Origin: Fischerella sp. CENA71
Lineage (GTDB): Bacteria; Cyanobacteriota; Cyanobacteriia; Cyanobacteriales; Nostocaceae
Assembly: GCA_024239075.1 (NCBI GenBank)
Contig: JANBVI010000009.1
Span: 239,109 to 303,108 of the forward strand
Direction of reading: 5' to 3'
DNA length: 64,000 nucleotides
This document shows, in pieces, positions 28,443 through 36,890 of the stretch. A program made the translations under genes and the position numbers. The notes beneath the pieces were generated by a model, which worked only from the letters and a program-made list of their open reading frames with translations, made no database searches and was not told where the DNA came from. Position 1 is the first letter of the stretch; the number at the start of each line of letters is the position of its first letter.

Positions 28443-28886
28443 CTAAAAGCAGCAGTAACTGCTTGCTAGCAGAATCCCTTTTTGGTCAAAATGATGAGCC
28501 AATATACTGTCTAAGTCAAGTTCACTACTACTTAAAACTTCGATCTCATTCCCATTAGATCTACCCTCAAAATATTGAACTAAATCTTGCTGGCTGAGAT
28601 CTGTAGTTGCTGTGGTTGTGGTTACACCTGAAGTTTTAGAGGTAAAGGCAGATGGAATCACTTCGCCTTGATTGGACTGGGTAGAGTAAATTTCCGCAGC
28701 ATTATCTAGAAGTAAAGCGCGATTTGCACAAGTTTTAACTGATGAATTGAGAGCTACCTTCTCGACCGGATTTCTAGATTCAATAATCTCCGCCGACTTA
28801 GCATGTGCTGGTGGCAACAACCCAGCAATAATAAAGCTATTTGCCAACAACGTAAATGCAATATAAGGATGTAATTTAGGGAACAT
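28443..28886 (-). CDS. Small exported protein with Cys-Cys C terminus
   Basis: 147 residues from the ATG at 28886, chosen over an upstream in-frame TTG (28901) because GAGGATACTACCA precedes it. A Sec-type signal peptide (HPYIAFTLLANSFIIAGLL) ends near PAHAK. The mature part is Ser/Thr/Gln-rich with TTTTATTDLSQQDLV, and closes on the peptide ILLASSYCCF. I do not recognise the family. It lies 136 bases downstream of the haem-oxygenase-like gene on the same strand and may share its transcript. Confidence 0.65.
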   Translation of the reverse strand: MFPKLHPYIAFTLLANSFIIAGLLPPAHAKSAEIIESRNPVEKVALNSSVKTCANRALLLDNAAEIYSTQSNQGEVIPSAFTSKTSGVTTTTATTDLSQQDLVQYFEGRSNGNEIEVLSSSELDLDSILAHHFDQKGILLASSYCCF

Positions 28887-29022
28887 TGGTAGTATCCTCA
28901 ATTAAAATCTTGACAGAAAATCAACTCGAAAATTGTCAGACAATAGGCTTCTTGCACAAAGATGAAATCATACGATACAAGACAATTTAAAGACCTTAAA
29001 GAGCACCCATGCATTTCAGTTA

Positions 29023-29895
29023 TCAGGTGAGTGCGGGAATGTCACCTCTGACTTGTAGGCGTGTACGTAACTCTAGTGGTCTCAACACATGTTGCAGTTC
29101 CTCCTGTGAAATGTAATCTTCGTTGGGTGATTTGAAGTACAGTAGTGCAGTTTCGTAACAGGTCTTAGCCACACGGACGCGCTCCTCAGAAGGAAGCTCT
29201 GCAATCACCTCAATTGTTTCTTCCACATGTTTTACATCAGCACCGACACTACTGTGTGCGCGCAGACACCGAGTAGCACGAATACCTGGTGGCAGCATAG
29301 CCTCAACCGACTGGATATACTTTTCTTTAATGCCTGTCGCTATACGTTCCATTGTGTAAGCATAGCCAATACCACCAATTGGATTTAGAGCCTGCAAACT
29401 CTGAGTAAAGTAATTCACCAAAACCACTGTGCTAGGAGGAATGAGTGCTTCCACAACAGCCTCAGCTTTGTATCCCATCGACTTGATATCGAGCAGGGCA
29501 AGTTGATCGTGTCCTCGTTCCTCTCTAATTTTCTGTGCTGCCCACTGCGATAAATTTTTACGACCCATCTTTTCAAAACGCTGAACAGCTTCCTCTAGCA
29601 GTGGCATGTAAGAGTGAGTCAAATGGTAGCTAGCTGCAAGGCACCATACCCAATGTACATTAGTAAAGGCAGGTGATTTAACTCTTGACGATACAGCGCT
29701 TTTAGCAGCTGCTATTGCTCCATCTAAGAGCTTTTGAGTTGTCGCTATGCTGCCTCCACTAACCATGGGTCGAGTAAAGGGATCGTCGCTTTCCTCAGAA
29801 CTGGGTCGATGTAGCCAAGCGCGTTCGGCAGTTGCCACAACCACTTTATCAGGCGCAACACGCGCCCATTCAATATTACTTAAACTATCATTCAT
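29023..29895 (-). CDS. Haem-oxygenase-like / iron-containing redox enzyme
   Basis: 290 residues, all-helical. REERGHDQLALLDIKSMGY (about 123-141) provides the E..H....D pattern, and AHSSVGADVKHVEETIEVI (about 219-237) provides a second D..H..E set. Both are metal-ligand motifs of the haem-oxygenase-like diiron (HDO, Haem_oxygenas_2, TenA/PqqC-fold) superfamily. Members catalyse varied oxidations, including N-oxidation and C-C cleavage, so the substrate cannot be named. The upstream region is shared with a long AT-rich gap. Confidence 0.75.
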   Translation of the reverse strand: MNDSLSNIEWARVAPDKVVVATAERAWLHRPSSEESDDPFTRPMVSGGSIATTQKLLDGAIAAAKSAVSSRVKSPAFTNVHWVWCLAASYHLTHSYMPLLEEAVQRFEKMGRKNLSQWAAQKIREERGHDQLALLDIKSMGYKAEAVVEALIPPSTVVLVNYFTQSLQALNPIGGIGYAYTMERIATGIKEKYIQSVEAMLPPGIRATRCLRAHSSVGADVKHVEETIEVIAELPSEERVRVAKTCYETALLYFKSPNEDYISQEELQHVLRPLELRTRLQVRGDIPALT

Positions 29896-30921
29896 GGTCT
29901 ATTTGCTCACTTAACTCTGCCGAGATGTTTAACAGTGAGTATCAAAAGAGTGCGATCGCACTTACCGAGACACTAAACGCATATTGCAATTTCATTTTTT
30001 TGCATCTTTACGACAACCTATGCTATTTGCATATACTTGTTGATAGCTTGTAATAAGATGGCTTTTTGGATGAATTCAACTGTTTGTTCACTATTAAGTC
30101 TGTGTGACCTCCAGTTTCATATCTACAACGGGTAAAGTAGATTTACAGGATTGAATACTGTTATTTTTCTACCGTGAAAAGTATTTTATCATAATAACAA
30201 CATCATTCAAGACGCTTATCACCTATCATCCCTTGCGAGGCTAAACACTATAAATAAAAAAAATTGTCAACAAGTATAAAGACTCACGAATGTAAGATGT
30301 GACTACTCAAACAAGCTAGTCTATAAAAAATAGGTAAGAAAAAATACTTATGCGATCGCTTATCTAGTTATTGACAATAATATCAATAAGCTTTTACTAA
30401 ATTGTCAAGATTTGATGAAGTAATAAAACTCGCAAGTAACTTTATTACATTTTTCAAAATTTAGATAAGCGAAAATCAGGAAGTTAAGAAACATTTTAAA
30501 GAAAAATGTAAATTTTGCTTAATAATTAACAATCTGGTACTAATGTACCTATAAGCCAAATAATTTAGACCAGTTATTGTCCTATCTATAAAATGCTTTG
30601 CTTTTATTTCTGAGATATTTTCGTAATAGAGTTATCGTCAAATAAGCTAAAAAATCACTGAAAGCCAGTCACAGTAAGCATTCAACTAATATAGGTTTTA
30701 TAAACTAAAACCTATATTAGTTGAATGCTTTAAGCGATTTTGACTGAAACTGCTACCATTACTTCACATATTTAGAATACATTTAGCGCTAATGCTTTAT
30801 GGGTTCTGAAAACAGAATGATTAAAAATCTTAACTTAAATCTCAAAAACCAGATTTTCACTGGTAAAGATGGTTCTGGATTGGCAATACTAAATCATCTT
30901 AAAGAACGAAGTATAAAAATA
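29896..30921. other. Long divergent intergenic region
   Basis: About 1 kb, AT-rich, between the HDO-type gene (minus) and the RHH gene (plus). It contains two HIP1-like GCGATCGC sites (29952, 30354) and the perfect hairpin at 30676-30730. An open frame upstream of 30922 (from 30799) would extend the RHH gene, but the extension is Asn/Leu/Lys-rich and unlike its paralogues. Confidence 0.4.
30676..30730. repeat. Perfect 25-bp inverted repeat with 5-base loop
   Basis: Left arm 30676-30700 begins AAGCATTCAACTAATATAGG; the right arm 30706-30730 is its exact reverse complement; the loop is TAAAC. There is no T-run on either side and it sits ahead of a gene, not behind one, so it is not a typical terminator. 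It could be a MITE end pair, an operator or an RNA hairpin. Confidence 0.85.
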
Positions 30922-31107
30922 ATGAACAAAACAGCTGCAAATGTCTTTCCAATTTTTGCAACACCTAGTAAAGAACCGCCAGTGAAACAAATAACCCTTG
31001 AATTGACACCAGATGAAGTTAGAAAACTTGAACAACATTGTGACTGGACGGGAAAAGAAGCAACCGATATAGTTCGGGAACTCATTCAAGAGTTACCCAT
31101 AGCCTGA
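30922..31107 (+). CDS. Ribbon-helix-helix-like small protein
   Basis: 61 residues from MNKTAANVFPIF. The core KQITLELTPDEVRKLEQHCD followed by TGKEATDIVRELIQ resembles the two RHH proteins at 4261-4431 and 31416-31568, but with a different N-terminal extension. An upstream in-frame ATG at 30799 exists; the start at 30922 is preferred because the extra 41 residues look non-coding. Possible DNA-binding regulator or orphan antitoxin; no toxin is adjacent. Confidence 0.6.
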   Translation: MNKTAANVFPIFATPSKEPPVKQITLELTPDEVRKLEQHCDWTGKEATDIVRELIQELPIA

Positions 31108-31415
31108 TTTTTCACGCCGACTTGTCAAATTCCAGTCTTTGCAAGAATTCTAGCCACTGTACACGACTTGGGCAATTTAAGTTCAGAAAATTTCAGAAAA
31201 TAGCAAAATATTTCCTTAAATGTTATCTATGAAACATACAACTAATCAGTGTGGAGTAAAATTGTAGAGATTCCTTAGCCTATTAGCTGATTAAGGAATC
31301 TCTAACCTGTTAATTACTGGCTAGTGTACTTGTAATAGACTGAAAGTCGTCCCTGACACAAAAAGTAGTTTGCCGAAATCGTTATTAATCTCTAGATTCA
31401 AACTGGTTCCTAATG

Positions 31416-31568
31416 CTACTCAGGTCTAGTCATAGGTAAAGCTCGAATGAGTTCTCTAATGACGTCCGTTGCTGCTCTACCTGTCTGATCACAGTATTTT
31501 TCAAGCTTATTGGCTTCGTTTGATGCCAAGTTAACAGTAATCCGCTTAACAGCCCATTTTTTGTTCAT
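31416..31568 (-). CDS. Ribbon-helix-helix (CopG-like) small protein
   Basis: 50 codons: MNKKWAVKRITVNLASNEAN, then KLEKYCDQTGRAATDVIRE and LIRALPMTRPE. Very close to the 56-residue protein at 4261-4431, sharing NKKWAVKRITVNLA and ATDVIRELIR. It converges on the RHH gene at 30922-31107. The DNA-binding fold is inferred from the strand-helix-helix pattern. Confidence 0.65.
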   Translation of the reverse strand: MNKKWAVKRITVNLASNEANKLEKYCDQTGRAATDVIRELIRALPMTRPE

Positions 31569-32417
31569 AATTGAAATTTAGTTGAATACCACAAACTTAT
31601 GGAAAATACAAAAATCTGTATTCATTAAATCTGGTGAAGAAGCAAATTCAAGGGTTTGGTCAACTTTGTTGACTGAAAGTCTAAAATGTTTTTTCTCACT
31701 TCCTGAATTTGTTTCTCGCGAATGGTGTTCATGATCTCATTCTTCTTTGAAAGTTCATCATGTGGTTTTGAATAAAGCCAACTACCATCCTTAAGCTGAC
31801 CAATATTTGAATGAACGAGTGATTTTGCTTGCTAATAAGATGATATTTTATCAAGCACCTGCATTAGTTGCTTAAGCTAACTACAAGTTATCGACACAGT
31901 TTTCCTTAAATAGCTGTATTACTCGTAAAAGAGTGAACACTACATTTACGGGCTTTAGGTTCAGTATGTTCTGGAATTACTCTGTAAGCAATCATTGATT
32001 AGTAGAATCTGGTAAATTTTACAACGTTTCTTTCCTAATGGGTTAATTAACCTGAGCCTAGAATCTCTCCACAAACAGGCTAATTCAGAAAGACTCGTAC
32101 TTAAAAAATATCTAGACTCAGTACTATTTTGAAGTTTTTTGCCTAGTCAGGTCAAGACTTGGATAGTGTTTTCTTGGTTGTTGAACAACAAGTAATATGT
32201 CAATATGCATGAACTCCTTCCATTAGAACCTCTATGCTCAAATTATGTATAAAAAGTATGGAAATAATGAGACTTGATTCAATATTTTTGAGAAAAACCA
32301 TTAATTTTCAGTGTATTCAAGGTATGTTATTCTCTATTTGTACAATACTTATATAATTTTATTGTATAAATAGCAACAAATAGGAGAACCATGAGTATAT
32401 CTAGGTAAATATCGAGT
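31569..32417. other. Intergenic region, possible gene remnant
   Basis: 849 bases with no complete gene. On the minus strand 31625-31835 an open frame without a usable start encodes NIGQLKDGSWLYSKPHDELS then KKNEIMNTIREKQIQEVRKN and a stop. The composition is protein-like, so it may be a 5'-truncated gene or a very small gene starting at an internal ATG. The rest is AT-rich with no recognised element. Confidence 0.35.
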
Positions 32418-33191
32418 CTAAACTTGGGGCATTTGGCATCGTGCTACCATCTCTGCTCGTGCGGATACATTGAGCTTACGAAATACTCGCTTCAAAGTTT
32501 GCTTGACTGTATTCTGACTAATCCAAAGTTCGGCAGCAATTTCTGCATTAGTTAAACCTTTTGCAACTAAAGAAGCAATTTGTAATTCTCTTTGAGTTAA
32601 ACAAGCCACCTGATTCAGTTCTTGTTTTGCTCGTAGAAAAGCTAGTTTTGCAGAAATATGAGCGCAAAGCGCACTCAGACGCATCAAATCTCGTGAATTG
32701 AAGGCAGATGTTTTATTGGTTCGAGCAAAATGAACTGTGCCAATCAGTTTTCCTTGCCCAACGATAGGTCCAGTCATGATGTGTTCGTGGTTATATATCT
32801 TACCACACCCACTCTGATATAGTTGGCTCTGCTTCCAAGTGGTTTCAGTAAAAATAACTTGTTCATGGGCAGGAACATGATGTTCCATAACATAATCCAT
32901 TACTGGATCAATCGCTGCGCCAACACTTTCGTAGTAGTCGATAAAGCTATCTGGTAATCCTTTGATATCGATGCTGGCACGTTGTCCGGTAGTGTCATGC
33001 AAGTAAATACTCCAGTGTTGACAAACAAATAACTCCCCTGCTGCGTCCATATAATCCAGGCGTAATTGCAATTCATCACGAGCGATCGCTATTTTTTGAA
33101 GCAGTGCTTGAAAGCTACCAGACATAGCAAAAATGTACTCAACTGGGTAATTGGCAACCAATATATTCAACTCTAGGATATCTATATTCAT
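32418..33191 (-). CDS. LuxR-family transcriptional regulator with GAF-like domain
   Basis: 257 residues (235 if the ATG at 33125, MSGSFQALLQKI, is the true start; this would leave room for a divergent promoter). The middle is a GAF-like sensory domain (HIMTGPIVGQGKLIGTVHFA, about 138-157). The C-terminal HTH has LTQRELQIASLVAKGLTNAE, then IAAELWISQNTVKQTLKRVF, the NarL/LuxR signature. No phospho-acceptor receiver domain is seen, so it probably senses a small ligand. Divergent from the DJ-1/PfpI gene, which it may control. Confidence 0.88.
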   Translation of the reverse strand: MNIDILELNILVANYPVEYIFAMSGSFQALLQKIAIARDELQLRLDYMDAAGELFVCQHWSIYLHDTTGQRASIDIKGLPDSFIDYYESVGAAIDPVMDYVMEHHVPAHEQVIFTETTWKQSQLYQSGCGKIYNHEHIMTGPIVGQGKLIGTVHFARTNKTSAFNSRDLMRLSALCAHISAKLAFLRAKQELNQVACLTQRELQIASLVAKGLTNAEIAAELWISQNTVKQTLKRVFRKLNVSARAEMVARCQMPQV

Positions 33192-33213
33192 TACACAGTT
33201 TGAAATTAGCAGT

Positions 33214-33909
33214 ATGAATAATCAGTTTCAAAATACTATTGGTTTAGTCATTTACCCAGATATGTTTCAGCTAGATATCACTGGACCACACCAAGTTTTT
33301 TCTTTAATGCCAAACACTTCCGTTTTACTGTTGTCAAAGTCACTCGAACCTGTAGTCAGCAATGGTGGGTTGAGTATTTTACCCGATACTACCTTTGATG
33401 AGTGTCCCCAACTTGATGTGTTGTGTGTACCCGGAGGATCTTTTGGTACAGTACAAGCTATGGAAAATACTGAAGTTTTAGCTTTTTTACAAAAATATGG
33501 AAATACAACCAAGTACATCACTGCTGTTTGTACAGGTTCGCTCATTCTAGCAGCAGCGGGATTGCTGCGGGGATATCGGGCTGCTTCTCACTGGGCATTT
33601 CGAGAGCAATTGGAATTAATGGGAGCAAAAGTCAGTACAGAAAGAGTGGTTATAGATCGCAACCGAATTACTGGCGGAGGCGTGACAGCAGGGATTGATT
33701 TTGCCTTGACTATTGCAGGAATGCTTTGCGGTGAAGATACTGCTAAGTTCATTGAATTGATGTTGGAGTACAATCCTTCACCCCCGTTTGGAGTGGGTTC
33801 ACCAGAAAAAGCAGGTGCGGAACTAGTACAAACCGTTAAAAATTTTGGAACATCGTTGATAGCAGCATCATATGAAGCTAGCAGAAAAGCAGCTTCTAGA
33901 GTAAATTGA
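33214..33909 (+). CDS. DJ-1/PfpI family protein, isonitrile-hydratase-like
   Basis: 231 residues from the ATG at 33214. Class I glutamine-amidotransferase-like fold: nucleophile elbow TAVCTGSLILAAAGLL with the Cys at about residue 106, preceded by CVPGGSFG and followed by ASHWAFREQL. This layout (D15-E/D site, CTGS, SHW) resembles bacterial isonitrile hydratase InhA, which turns isonitriles into N-formamides; other DJ-1 hydrolases or chaperones are possible. The first part of the longer open frame (from 33151) overlaps the LuxR gene and is probably not translated. Confidence 0.82.
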   Translation: MNNQFQNTIGLVIYPDMFQLDITGPHQVFSLMPNTSVLLLSKSLEPVVSNGGLSILPDTTFDECPQLDVLCVPGGSFGTVQAMENTEVLAFLQKYGNTTKYITAVCTGSLILAAAGLLRGYRAASHWAFREQLELMGAKVSTERVVIDRNRITGGGVTAGIDFALTIAGMLCGEDTAKFIELMLEYNPSPPFGVGSPEKAGAELVQTVKNFGTSLIAASYEASRKAASRVN

Positions 33910-33984
33910 TTTGCTGATTGAAAAATACCCTCACTTTAACCAGTAAATCATTTTTTCCCTGAGTCCAAATCCCGACTATATGGG

Positions 33985-34112
33985 GTCATCCGATTTTGGA
34001 TTTTGGATTTTGGATTTTGGATTGACGAGGCACGGGTGGCGAACCTGCGTCGCCACATTGAGTGCCGTCCCTACGGATTAATCCGGGAGCTTGAGGATTT
34101 TGGATTTTCGAT
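33985..34112. repeat. Tandem TTTTGGA repeat and dispersed repeat beside the IS
   Basis: Four to five units of GATTTTGGATTTTGG at 33990-34022 are followed by a GC-rich palindrome-like sequence (GGTGGCGAACCTGCGTCGCC) and a further GATTTTGGATTTTCG just before the insertion sequence. It is the same ATTTTGG class seen near 2590 and 22645. Confidence 0.6.
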
Positions 34113-35454
34113 TTCAAGGGGCGACAATCGAGCTAAAGTGCTTGCTGTATAAGCTCCATAGCCCTTAAACCTCGCTGATAATATGCCTGCTTATTGCGAA
34201 TGAAACCGACCATTTCCTCGACCCACGCTTGACACCCATGCAAAGCAACTATCCAATTAAAACCATACAAACCTATCCAAAAATTACTATGCCTTTTTTC
34301 AGTTTTACCTTGCTCTTGGGAACGACAGACATAAGATTGTTGTCGTTGTAATTTAATTTTTTGACCTTGTAACCAAGCACTAGTCATTGCTAAAGCGATT
34401 AAAAAAATTAAACGTACAAGTCTATCAGGGTTAGCTTGAGAAGCTTCTAGATTGTAGCCGCCTGTTTTGCAATCTTTGAACATAGCTTCAATACCAAAAC
34501 GTTGAGCATATATTTTGATTGCCGTGTTGAAATCAGGCAAATTAGTTAATAAATACCAGGCTTCTTTTTCTTGTTTACTTCTGTACTTTCTTTTCCAGTA
34601 GACTGCTAAATTAAACCGACCAAAACCTTTTTTCTGAGTCAACTTAACATTGGGATAAAACTGACGGATACCTGGGTGAATCTCAATGCTACTTAAAGGC
34701 TGAAATTTTTGCCTTTTTTGGCGGAAAGTGGTGTCCTTCTTTTGACGGAGTACAAAACCTATATTCTGCTTGTGTAGCCAACTTCCCAGTTCGATGCTAT
34801 GGAATTCCCTATCCCCAATAATCACTAATTTGTACTTTTTTAATAACCGAATTACTGGGCGTAATACTTTTTGCTGTTCAGTGAGCTTACTGCAACCATC
34901 TTTTTCTAACAGACACCAATATATTGGCCAAGCTCTTTTTTGATAAATCACGCTCACCATCAACACATTATTTTCCTTCCACTGTGTTCTATCCACCGCA
35001 ATGATTAACTGCGACCCTACTTTAAAGTGTTGGTTAATTATTGCTTCAATGATGGGAAACCACAACAAGACTACACTCAAGGCATTTAGTGTTAAAAACC
35101 TTTGTATATGCCGTCTACGACTGTTTTGTTGTATTGGTAAAGGTAAAGTTGCTGCCAGCCTTTCTAACCTTACTTGTTTCTGATTTTGTAGCAACCACAC
35201 CAACATCTTTAGGGTGATTAACTGTGCTTTATTTAGGTATTTTTCTAAGAAGTTTTGATAAAATGATGCCAGCATTATTTCGACGGTCTTGGTCAAATTA
35301 CGAGACCGTTCTTTTTTACCACGAAACCGCTCTCCACAGAAGAGTCTACTACCTCTATACAGTTCATTCTCAATAAGCACCCAAATTTTTCAAGGGGTCT
35401 GTGCCTTCTAACTCTTTAGCTGGCGGGGCTTAGAGGCGATTGTCGCCCCTTGAA
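34113..35454. mobile_element. IS4-family insertion sequence
   Basis: A 1.34-kb element bounded by an 18-bp perfect inverted repeat: TTCAAGGGGCGACAATCG (34113-34130) and CGATTGTCGCCCCTTGAA (35437-35454). A second, inner pair, AGCTAAAG at the left and CTTTAGCT at the right, is offset by about 16 bases. No target-site duplication is evident next to the repeats. It carries one transposase gene and lies directly against a truncated dehydrogenase. Confidence 0.82.
34133..35275 (-). CDS. IS4-family transposase
   Basis: 380 residues from MLASFYQNFLEKYLNKAQ; the frame stays open to an ATG at 35380, which would add 35 Arg-rich residues. DDE residues are visible: D in IIAVDRTQW, D in VIIGDREFHS, and E in the Y-x2-R-x3-E-x6-K signature YAQRFGIEAMFKDCK, diagnostic of IS4. 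The frame is intact, so the element may still be active. No stop or frameshift is seen. Confidence 0.9.
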   Translation of the reverse strand: MLASFYQNFLEKYLNKAQLITLKMLVWLLQNQKQVRLERLAATLPLPIQQNSRRRHIQRFLTLNALSVVLLWFPIIEAIINQHFKVGSQLIIAVDRTQWKENNVLMVSVIYQKRAWPIYWCLLEKDGCSKLTEQQKVLRPVIRLLKKYKLVIIGDREFHSIELGSWLHKQNIGFVLRQKKDTTFRQKRQKFQPLSSIEIHPGIRQFYPNVKLTQKKGFGRFNLAVYWKRKYRSKQEKEAWYLLTNLPDFNTAIKIYAQRFGIEAMFKDCKTGGYNLEASQANPDRLVRLIFLIALAMTSAWLQGQKIKLQRQQSYVCRSQEQGKTEKRHSNFWIGLYGFNWIVALHGCQAWVEEMVGFIRNKQAYYQRGLRAMELIQQAL

Positions 35455-35700
35455 GTTCTACGCATAGAGTCAGTTCAAGAAGGAACTAATATTCGTACTG
35501 CGACAATTTATCCTGCTGCAATTAACACTGAGTTGCTAAGTCAGATTACTCACCAAGATGCGGAAAAAATGACAGCCTTGTATAAGCAATATGGTATCTC
35601 ACCTGATCGAGTAGCCAATGTTGTGGCGTTTGCGATTGACCAGCCAGAAGACACAAACGTGAACGAATTTACGATTGGCCCAACCACGCAGCCTTGGTAA
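35455..35700 (+). pseudogene. 3' fragment of a short-chain dehydrogenase (SDR)
   Basis: The frame encodes the last 80 or so residues of an SDR: TNIRTATIYPAAINTELLSQ, then PDRVANVVAFAIDQPEDTNV and EFTIGPTTQPW. The Rossmann nucleotide-binding half and the catalytic YxxxK are missing. It begins exactly at the right end of the IS4 element, whose terminal repeat supplies the first codons of the open frame. No 5' half is seen on the far side of the IS, so the insertion was accompanied or followed by deletion. Confidence 0.8.
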
Positions 35701-35881
35701 GGATAGGGCTGGCGGTTAGACACTCGTGCGATCGCATTCCCAATGAATGTAAAGAAACATTTCTGTTTATTAGAAGAGGGTTATAGTTAGGCTGCGATCT
35801 ATCAGTTTGGCTATGGTTGCGTGTGATGCTCCCGACGCATAGCAGCTTCTCAAAACGAGATCACCTCAACCATTCCATCTC

Positions 35882-36688
35882 TCAAACCCATTGAGTATCA
35901 AATGCATCTTGTCCAGTTCCATAAACTAAGTCCCCATATGAGTGCCACTGGGCAACTTCTTGAGAGGAAAGTGGGGGCGCATGGAGGACAGATAGATTTT
36001 CCTCTAATTGCTGTCTGGTTTTGGGGGCGGTGAGTGCCAGGTGTACCGCCGGATTGCGTAGCACATAACGATAACAATCTGCTGCGGTGGGTGGTTCGCC
36101 TTGCCAGTTGGGATAACCCTGAAGTAACGACCCCCAACGGGTACAAGTAAATGCTACTACAGGAATATCAGCTTTTTGAGCGACGGGTAAAACATCATCT
36201 TCGGCTTTGCGGTGTGCCATATTATAGCGGTGCATCAACACATCACATTGACCATGCTCTATCAGTTCTAAAGCAATGGGTCGGTTGTGGGTGGTGGCTC
36301 CCACGTAACGAATAAGTCTAGAATCCTTCCAGTCTCGTAATTCATCGAGTATCGCCTGAACCTGGTTCATGTCATCACTAGGGGAAACATATTCAACAAA
36401 AAACACATCTACCCCGTCAACATTGAGGCGATGACGCAAAGAATCAAGGTAACGGCGTAAATAGTTTATATCTCGGCTTTCACTTCCTGTTGCAACTAAG
36501 GCCTGTTCACGCTTTGTCGCTAGGAGAAGTTTTAAACCATCTAGAAAGTTTTTAGACTCCAGATTGTAAAAGAAGAAATAATTGATTGTTGACTCAAACG
36601 CCACCTCAACACAACTAGCATCCATCTGCTGCTGTCCTGCTAAACCGAGAATGCTTACTTTTTGCCCCGCTTGTGTTACTAACTCCAC
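35882..36688 (-). CDS. Aldo/keto reductase family protein
   Basis: 268 residues with a TIM-barrel AKR pattern: RLNVDGVDVFFVEYV (the strand-4 region), RYVGATTHNRPIALELIE and VVAFTCTRWGSLLQGYP. NADPH-binding residues near the C terminus (LTAPKTRQQLEENLSVL) are recognisable. The classical tetrad Asp-Tyr-Lys-His is not fully obvious: DLDSLRHRL and FFFYNLESK could supply Asp and Tyr. It is somewhat short for an AKR (usual about 300). It is the last gene before the peptide cluster, 200 bases downstream of the ABC exporter; its role in the pathway is unproven. Confidence 0.75.
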   Translation of the reverse strand: MELVTQAGQKVSILGLAGQQQMDASCVEVAFESTINYFFFYNLESKNFLDGLKLLLATKREQALVATGSESRDINYLRRYLDSLRHRLNVDGVDVFFVEYVSPSDDMNQVQAILDELRDWKDSRLIRYVGATTHNRPIALELIEHGQCDVLMHRYNMAHRKAEDDVLPVAQKADIPVVAFTCTRWGSLLQGYPNWQGEPPTAADCYRYVLRNPAVHLALTAPKTRQQLEENLSVLHAPPLSSQEVAQWHSYGDLVYGTGQDAFDTQWV

Positions 36689-36890
36689 AGTTAATTGCTC
36701 CCATCTCTTATCCCACTGTATTACACCAGTAGAGAATGTGTGAAGGCGGTTGTAGGGGTAGTGTGAAGGTAGCTGCGACCAGAGGCAAACTAGACAGTTT
36801 AGTTTCTTAACTTCCCAAAAAGTACCGAATTTTGTTGGAGAGTCTGATTTTACAGCTTGTATCTATTCCTAAACAATGGGGACGTAACGG

